This document shows, piece after piece, positions 60,866 to 64,000 of a stretch of 64,000 nt of DNA. Made by a program: the position numbers and the translations under genes. Within the stretch, counting starts at the first letter, position 1, and each line of letters begins with the position of its first letter. The notes beneath the pieces are model-generated. The model was not told the origin of the DNA. It saw nothing but the letters and a program-made list of their open reading frames with translations, and did no database searches. The stretch is from Hoeflea sp. BAL378 (GTDB lineage Bacteria; Pseudomonadota; Alphaproteobacteria; Rhizobiales; Rhizobiaceae): assembly GCF_000759435.1 (NCBI RefSeq), contig NZ_JRJG01000006.1:1-64000 (forward strand), read 5' to 3'.

Positions 60866-61822
60866 ATGTTTTATCTGAAAACCGCCAAGTCATTGGTGAT
60901 TGCATCCGCGGTGTCGATCGTCGCGGCGACCAGCGCTCTGGCATTTCCGGACAAATCGGTCGAATACATCATTCCGTTCGGCCCGGGAGGCGAATCCGAT
61001 ATTTCCGCCCGCTTCCAGCAGCCCTATTTCAAGGACAAGTTCGGCCAGGACCTGGTGGTCTCCTACAAGCCCGGCGGCGGCGGCGCGGTCGGCTGGGCCC
61101 AGCTCAATTCCATGGCGAGCGACGGCCACACCATCATGGGCATCAACCTGCCGCATATCGTCATCCAGCCCGCAGAGAAGGATGTCGGCTACACCACCGA
61201 GGACATCCACACCTTCTACATGTTCCATTACACCCCGGATGCGATCGTGGTGACGGCCGACAGCCCCTACAAGACGCTCGATGATCTGATCGCCGACGCC
61301 AAGGCCAATCCCGGCGCGGTGACGATGGCGGGCTCCGGCAAGGCCACCGCCAACCATCTGGCGCAGATCCGCTTCGACAAGCTGGCCGGCATCAAGACCA
61401 CCTATGTCCCGTTCAAGGGCACCGGCGCCTCGACCACCGCCACGCTCGGCAACCAGGTCAAGGCCCAGTGGGGCTACACCACGGTGGGCGCGGCCCAGGG
61501 CGACGCGGTGCGCATGCTGGCGGTCGCCATGGAGGAACGCCACCCGCTGTTCCCCGACGTGCCCACCTTCAAGGAACTCGGCTACGAGATGGTCGGCGGC
61601 GCCTATCGCGGCATGGCCGTGCCGAAGGACACGCCGGCGGAAACCGTCCAGCGCCTGTCGGACATGTTCGGCGAGATCAACGCCGACGAGGCCTTCCGCA
61701 AGCAGATGCTCGATGGCGGCTTCGCGCTTCTCGACGTCGGCATCGACGGCATGGACGCGTTCATGGCGGCCCGCAAGGCCGAATATATCGAAGCGGCGAC
61801 CGACGCCGGCCTGCTCAACTGA
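60866..61822 (+). CDS. tctC: Tripartite tricarboxylate transporter substrate-binding protein (TctC)
   Basis: 318 residues with a signal peptide ending near Ala-Leu-Ala-Phe (residue 26). VEYIIPFGPGGESDISARF near the mature N-terminus, MAGSGKATANHLAQ and VPFKGTGASTTATLGNQVKAQW are standard TctC/Bug features; two loops bind a carboxylate through water. GGGAGG site before ATG 60866. The ligand is a carboxylic acid of unknown identity. A hairpin at 61836-61858 follows. Confidence 0.9.
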   Translation: MFYLKTAKSLVIASAVSIVAATSALAFPDKSVEYIIPFGPGGESDISARFQQPYFKDKFGQDLVVSYKPGGGGAVGWAQLNSMASDGHTIMGINLPHIVIQPAEKDVGYTTEDIHTFYMFHYTPDAIVVTADSPYKTLDDLIADAKANPGAVTMAGSGKATANHLAQIRFDKLAGIKTTYVPFKGTGASTTATLGNQVKAQWGYTTVGAAQGDAVRMLAVAMEERHPLFPDVPTFKELGYEMVGGAYRGMAVPKDTPAETVQRLSDMFGEINADEAFRKQMLDGGFALLDVGIDGMDAFMAARKAEYIEAATDAGLLN

Positions 61823-61835
61823 TCCATCCGCTGTG

Positions 61836-61858
61836 CGCCCGGGCTTTTCGCCCGGGCG
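61836..61858 (+). other. 9-bp intercistronic hairpin after tctC
   Basis: CGCCCGGGC and GCCCGGGCG pair around TTTTC, starting 13 bases after the tctC stop and about 100 bases before tctA. Only short T runs are present and they are in the loop. Likely an mRNA stability or attenuation element as after the other binding-protein genes. Confidence 0.7.
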
Positions 61859-61955
61859 TCCCATTCGCGCCGTGTGAAGCACGCTGCATCGCGGCCGGCG
61901 ATCCGCCGCCCGCGGGATGGCTGACCTTCGCCTCCATCTGACTGGACAAGCCGCT

Positions 61956-63470
61956 ATGGATTTTGAACATCTGGCCAATGCGCTGACGCTGACCAATCTG
62001 GCGCTGGCGCTGTTCGGCGTCGTGGCCGGCACCATCATCGGCTCGATCCCGGGCCTGTCTGCCACCATGGCGGTGGCGGTGCTGGTGCCGATCACCTTTT
62101 CGATGGAACCGGCCTCCGCGCTGATCCTGCTCGGCGCCATCTACACCGGCGCCATCTATGGCGGCGCCTATTCCGCCATCCTGCTCAACACGCCGGGCAC
62201 GCCCTCGGCGATTGCCACCACCTTCGACGGCTATCCGATGGCCAAGCGCGGCGACGGCGATCTCGCCGTGGCGATCGCCTGCTATGCCAGCGTCTTCGGC
62301 GGGCTGGTGGGAGCGCTGGCGCTGCTCTTGCTGGCGCCGCCGCTGTCGTCGGTGGCGCTCGCCTTCGGGCCGGTGGAATATCTGTGGCTCTCGGTCTTCG
62401 GCCTGTCGCTGATCGCCTCGCTGTCGACCGGCAACGTGCTCAAGGGCCTGGCTGGCGGCGCCTTCGGCCTGCTTCTGTCCTGCGTCGGCGTGGCGGAGAT
62501 CTCCGCCGACATACGCCTCACCTTCGGCTCCTCCACCATGATCGGCGGCATCGAGGTGGTCGGCGCGCTGATCGGGCTCTACTGCATCCCGGTGCTCATC
62601 GACATGGTGGCGACCCCCGAGCGCCATCTCAAGGTCGAGGAGGGCGGGCGCGCGGTGCGCTTCCGCGAGGGCGCGGCGATCGCCTGGAAATCGCGGTTCA
62701 ACCTCTTGCGCTCCTCGATCATCGGCACGGTGATCGGCATCCTGCCGGGCGCGGGCGGGTCCGTGGCGGGGCTCGTCGCCTATTCCGAGGCCAAGCGCAC
62801 CGCCAGGCCCGGCCAGAAATTCGGCGAGGGCGAGCCCGACGGCGTCATGGCCACGGAAGCCGCCAACAACGCCACCGTCGGCGGCGGCTTCATCCCGACG
62901 CTGGTGCTGGGCATCCCCGGCACGCCGCCCGACGCGGTCATTCTCGGCGCGCTCTTGGTGCAGGGGGTGCGCACCGGCCCGACGCTGTTCGAGGGCGGCG
63001 GATCGATCGTCTACACCTTCGTCTTCGGCCTGTTCATCGCCACCATCCTGATGCTGCCCACCGGGCTCCTGATCGGCCGCTACGCCTACAAGACCATCGT
63101 TACCATCCCCAAGACCATCCTCGTTCCGGCGGTGGGCTTCATGACCATCATCGGCACCTTCGCCATCCGCAACTCGATCTCCGATGTCATGATCATGATC
63201 GTGCTCGGCACGGTCGGCTGGGTTCTGTCCCGCTTCGGCTTCGCCGCCTCGCCGATCGTGCTCGGCCTCATTCTCGGGCCGATCGCCGAGCAGGGCTTCG
63301 TCCAGGCCTGGATCATCGGCGACGCCACCGGCAATCTGGCCGGCATGTTCTTCGGACGGCCGATTTCGCTGGCGATCATCGCCTTCACCATCCTCTCGCT
63401 CGTCTACCCGGTCATCCAGGGCCGCAGGGCCAGACGGCTCATCAAGACCGAGGCCGGCGCCAATGACTGA
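61956..63470 (+). CDS. tctA: Tripartite tricarboxylate transporter large permease (TctA)
   Basis: 504 residues with about eleven helices. Diagnostic loops are ILLNTPGTPSAIATTFDGYP, GILPGAGGSVAGLVAYSEAKR and TLVLGIPGTPPDAVILGALL. The start at 61956 (MDFEHLANAL) is preferred to an upstream ATG at 61917 that adds an unlikely leader. It overlaps tctB by 8 bases. The inner-membrane transport subunit. Confidence 0.92.
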   Translation: MDFEHLANALTLTNLALALFGVVAGTIIGSIPGLSATMAVAVLVPITFSMEPASALILLGAIYTGAIYGGAYSAILLNTPGTPSAIATTFDGYPMAKRGDGDLAVAIACYASVFGGLVGALALLLLAPPLSSVALAFGPVEYLWLSVFGLSLIASLSTGNVLKGLAGGAFGLLLSCVGVAEISADIRLTFGSSTMIGGIEVVGALIGLYCIPVLIDMVATPERHLKVEEGGRAVRFREGAAIAWKSRFNLLRSSIIGTVIGILPGAGGSVAGLVAYSEAKRTARPGQKFGEGEPDGVMATEAANNATVGGGFIPTLVLGIPGTPPDAVILGALLVQGVRTGPTLFEGGGSIVYTFVFGLFIATILMLPTGLLIGRYAYKTIVTIPKTILVPAVGFMTIIGTFAIRNSISDVMIMIVLGTVGWVLSRFGFAASPIVLGLILGPIAEQGFVQAWIIGDATGNLAGMFFGRPISLAIIAFTILSLVYPVIQGRRARRLIKTEAGAND

Positions 63471-63921
63471 CACTTCATCGAAATCCGCGCCGAAGGACAT
63501 CGGCACCTTGCTCATCGCCAGCCTGTTCATCGGCCTGGGACTGGTGACGCTGCAGGATGTGAGCACCTATTCCGACACCGATTCGGTGGTGTTTCCCACC
63601 ACCGTCGCCTATGCGCTGATCGGCTGTTCGGCGATGGTCATCCTCGCCTCCTGGCTCAGGCCCAACCCGGACAACGGCTTTGGCGGCGGCGACTGGTGGC
63701 GGCGGATCCTGCTGGTCGCCAGCATGATCGCCGGCTGCCTGGTCATGCCGCTTGCGGGCTTCCTGCCCGCCACCGCGATCGCCTTCGCGGGCGGGCTCAT
63801 CGCCGCGCGCCACGAGGGCTGGGATCTGAAGAGCGCATTCGTCTTCGCGCTCTCCGGCATCTTCATCATGGCCGCCTTCTACGCCCTGTTCCGCTATCCG
63901 CTCGGCGTGCCCTTGCCCTGA
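63463..63921 (+). CDS. tctB: Tripartite tricarboxylate transporter small permease (TctB)
   Basis: 152 residues with four hydrophobic segments in the TctB layout: helix 1 at ~13-30, helix 2 at ~44-62, and two C-terminal helices covering LLVASMIAGCLVMPLAGFLPA and the FALSGIFIMAAFYALFRYPLGVPLP end typical of the family. It begins 8 bases before the tctA stop. The order C-A-B is a variant of the common C-B-A. Confidence 0.88.
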   Translation: MTDTSSKSAPKDIGTLLIASLFIGLGLVTLQDVSTYSDTDSVVFPTTVAYALIGCSAMVILASWLRPNPDNGFGGGDWWRRILLVASMIAGCLVMPLAGFLPATAIAFAGGLIAARHEGWDLKSAFVFALSGIFIMAAFYALFRYPLGVPLP

Positions 63922-63929
63922 GGCAGGCG

Positions 63930-64000
63930 CTATTTCACGTGCTTGCGCCAGTCGTGCTCTTCGCTGAAGCCGAGCATTTCGCGGATCTTGCGGTTGGAAT
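63930..64000 (-). CDS. NAD-dependent epimerase/dehydratase-type protein, C-terminal end only
   Basis: The last 22 codons before a TAG read SNRKIREMLGFSEEHDWRKHVK on the minus strand. This matches the C-terminus of NAD(P)-dependent sugar epimerase/uronate-dehydrogenase-type SDRs, where a short helix is followed by a DWR(K)Y/H element. The rest lies beyond the right edge. It is convergent with tctB with 8 bases between stops. A uronate or sugar-acid pathway would fit a TctCAB transporter, but the fragment is too short to prove it. Confidence 0.55.
   Translation of the reverse strand, partial: SNRKIREMLGFSEEHDWRKHVK

Noticed and set aside
61815-63566. A 583-codon open frame on the minus strand opposite tctA
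   Set aside because: Composition is extremely rich in Asp, Arg, Gly and Ala with no motif; tctA on the plus strand is unambiguous.
1-64000. CRISPR arrays, rRNA operons, integrases or plasmid replication genes
   Set aside because: None were seen: no regular short repeats with spacers, no rRNA segments and no recognisable integrase or rep gene.

Overview
The window is GC-rich, densely coded DNA from an alphaproteobacterium, most likely of the Rhizobiales (Hyphomicrobiales). This rests on the many periplasmic-binding-protein transport operons, a malonate module laid out matR/TRAP/matA/matB as in rhizobia, and frequent ATGA stop/start overlaps. The species cannot be named from the sequence; a Hoeflea/Ensifer-like relative is only a guess.

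Almost the whole window is a string of carbon-uptake modules, most with their own regulator. (1) 2454-10431: an XRE-cupin regulator diverges from a seven-gene operon with an FAD oxidoreductase, a TRAP transporter (order M-P-Q), an M81 (MlrC-type) protein, an alpha/beta hydrolase and an ornithine-cyclodeaminase-family protein. (2) 10790-22120: an IclR regulator diverges from a peptide-type ABC transporter operon that also encodes a hydrolase, a gamma-glutamyltransferase, an AbrB-type membrane protein and a PrpF-type isomerase. An SDR and an AraC regulator follow. (3) 24824-35466: a ribose-type ABC system with two permeases, one fused to a strictosidine-synthase-like beta-propeller. It is co-transcribed with a second propeller, an acyl-CoA synthetase and a crotonase-fold protein, and diverges from an AraC regulator. 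(4) 35503-45915: a GntR regulator and a Liv-type ABC operon followed by an SDR, a beta-keto-acid cleavage enzyme (BKACE) and a secreted tannase-family esterase, with a convergent hydroxyacyl-CoA-dehydrogenase-family gene. (5) 46527-53091: a malonate module (GntR regulator, TRAP transporter, malonyl-CoA decarboxylase, malonyl-CoA synthetase). (6) 60866-63921: a tripartite tricarboxylate (TctCAB) transporter preceded by a LacI-type palindrome. It ends next to a truncated epimerase/dehydrogenase gene at the window edge.

Other content: the C-terminal part of an autotransporter with Ig-like repeats (left edge); two c-di-GMP signalling proteins; a dihydrofolate-reductase-fold protein, a YCII protein, a DUF6880-type protein and a VOC protein; and one tRNA-Arg(CCG). 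Two scars lie between modules: a truncated IS21-type istB (10516-10668), and a decayed hipA fragment abutting a decayed zinc-type alcohol dehydrogenase fragment (24019-24760).

Three points stand out. The permease-propeller fusion could couple uptake to lactone or ester hydrolysis at the inner face of the membrane. GC-rich intercistronic hairpins follow five of the six solute-binding-protein genes. Several palindromic operator candidates sit in front of the modules. The Liv/SDR/BKACE/tannase group and the Rbs/propeller/acyl-CoA group are the best candidates for undescribed catabolic routes.
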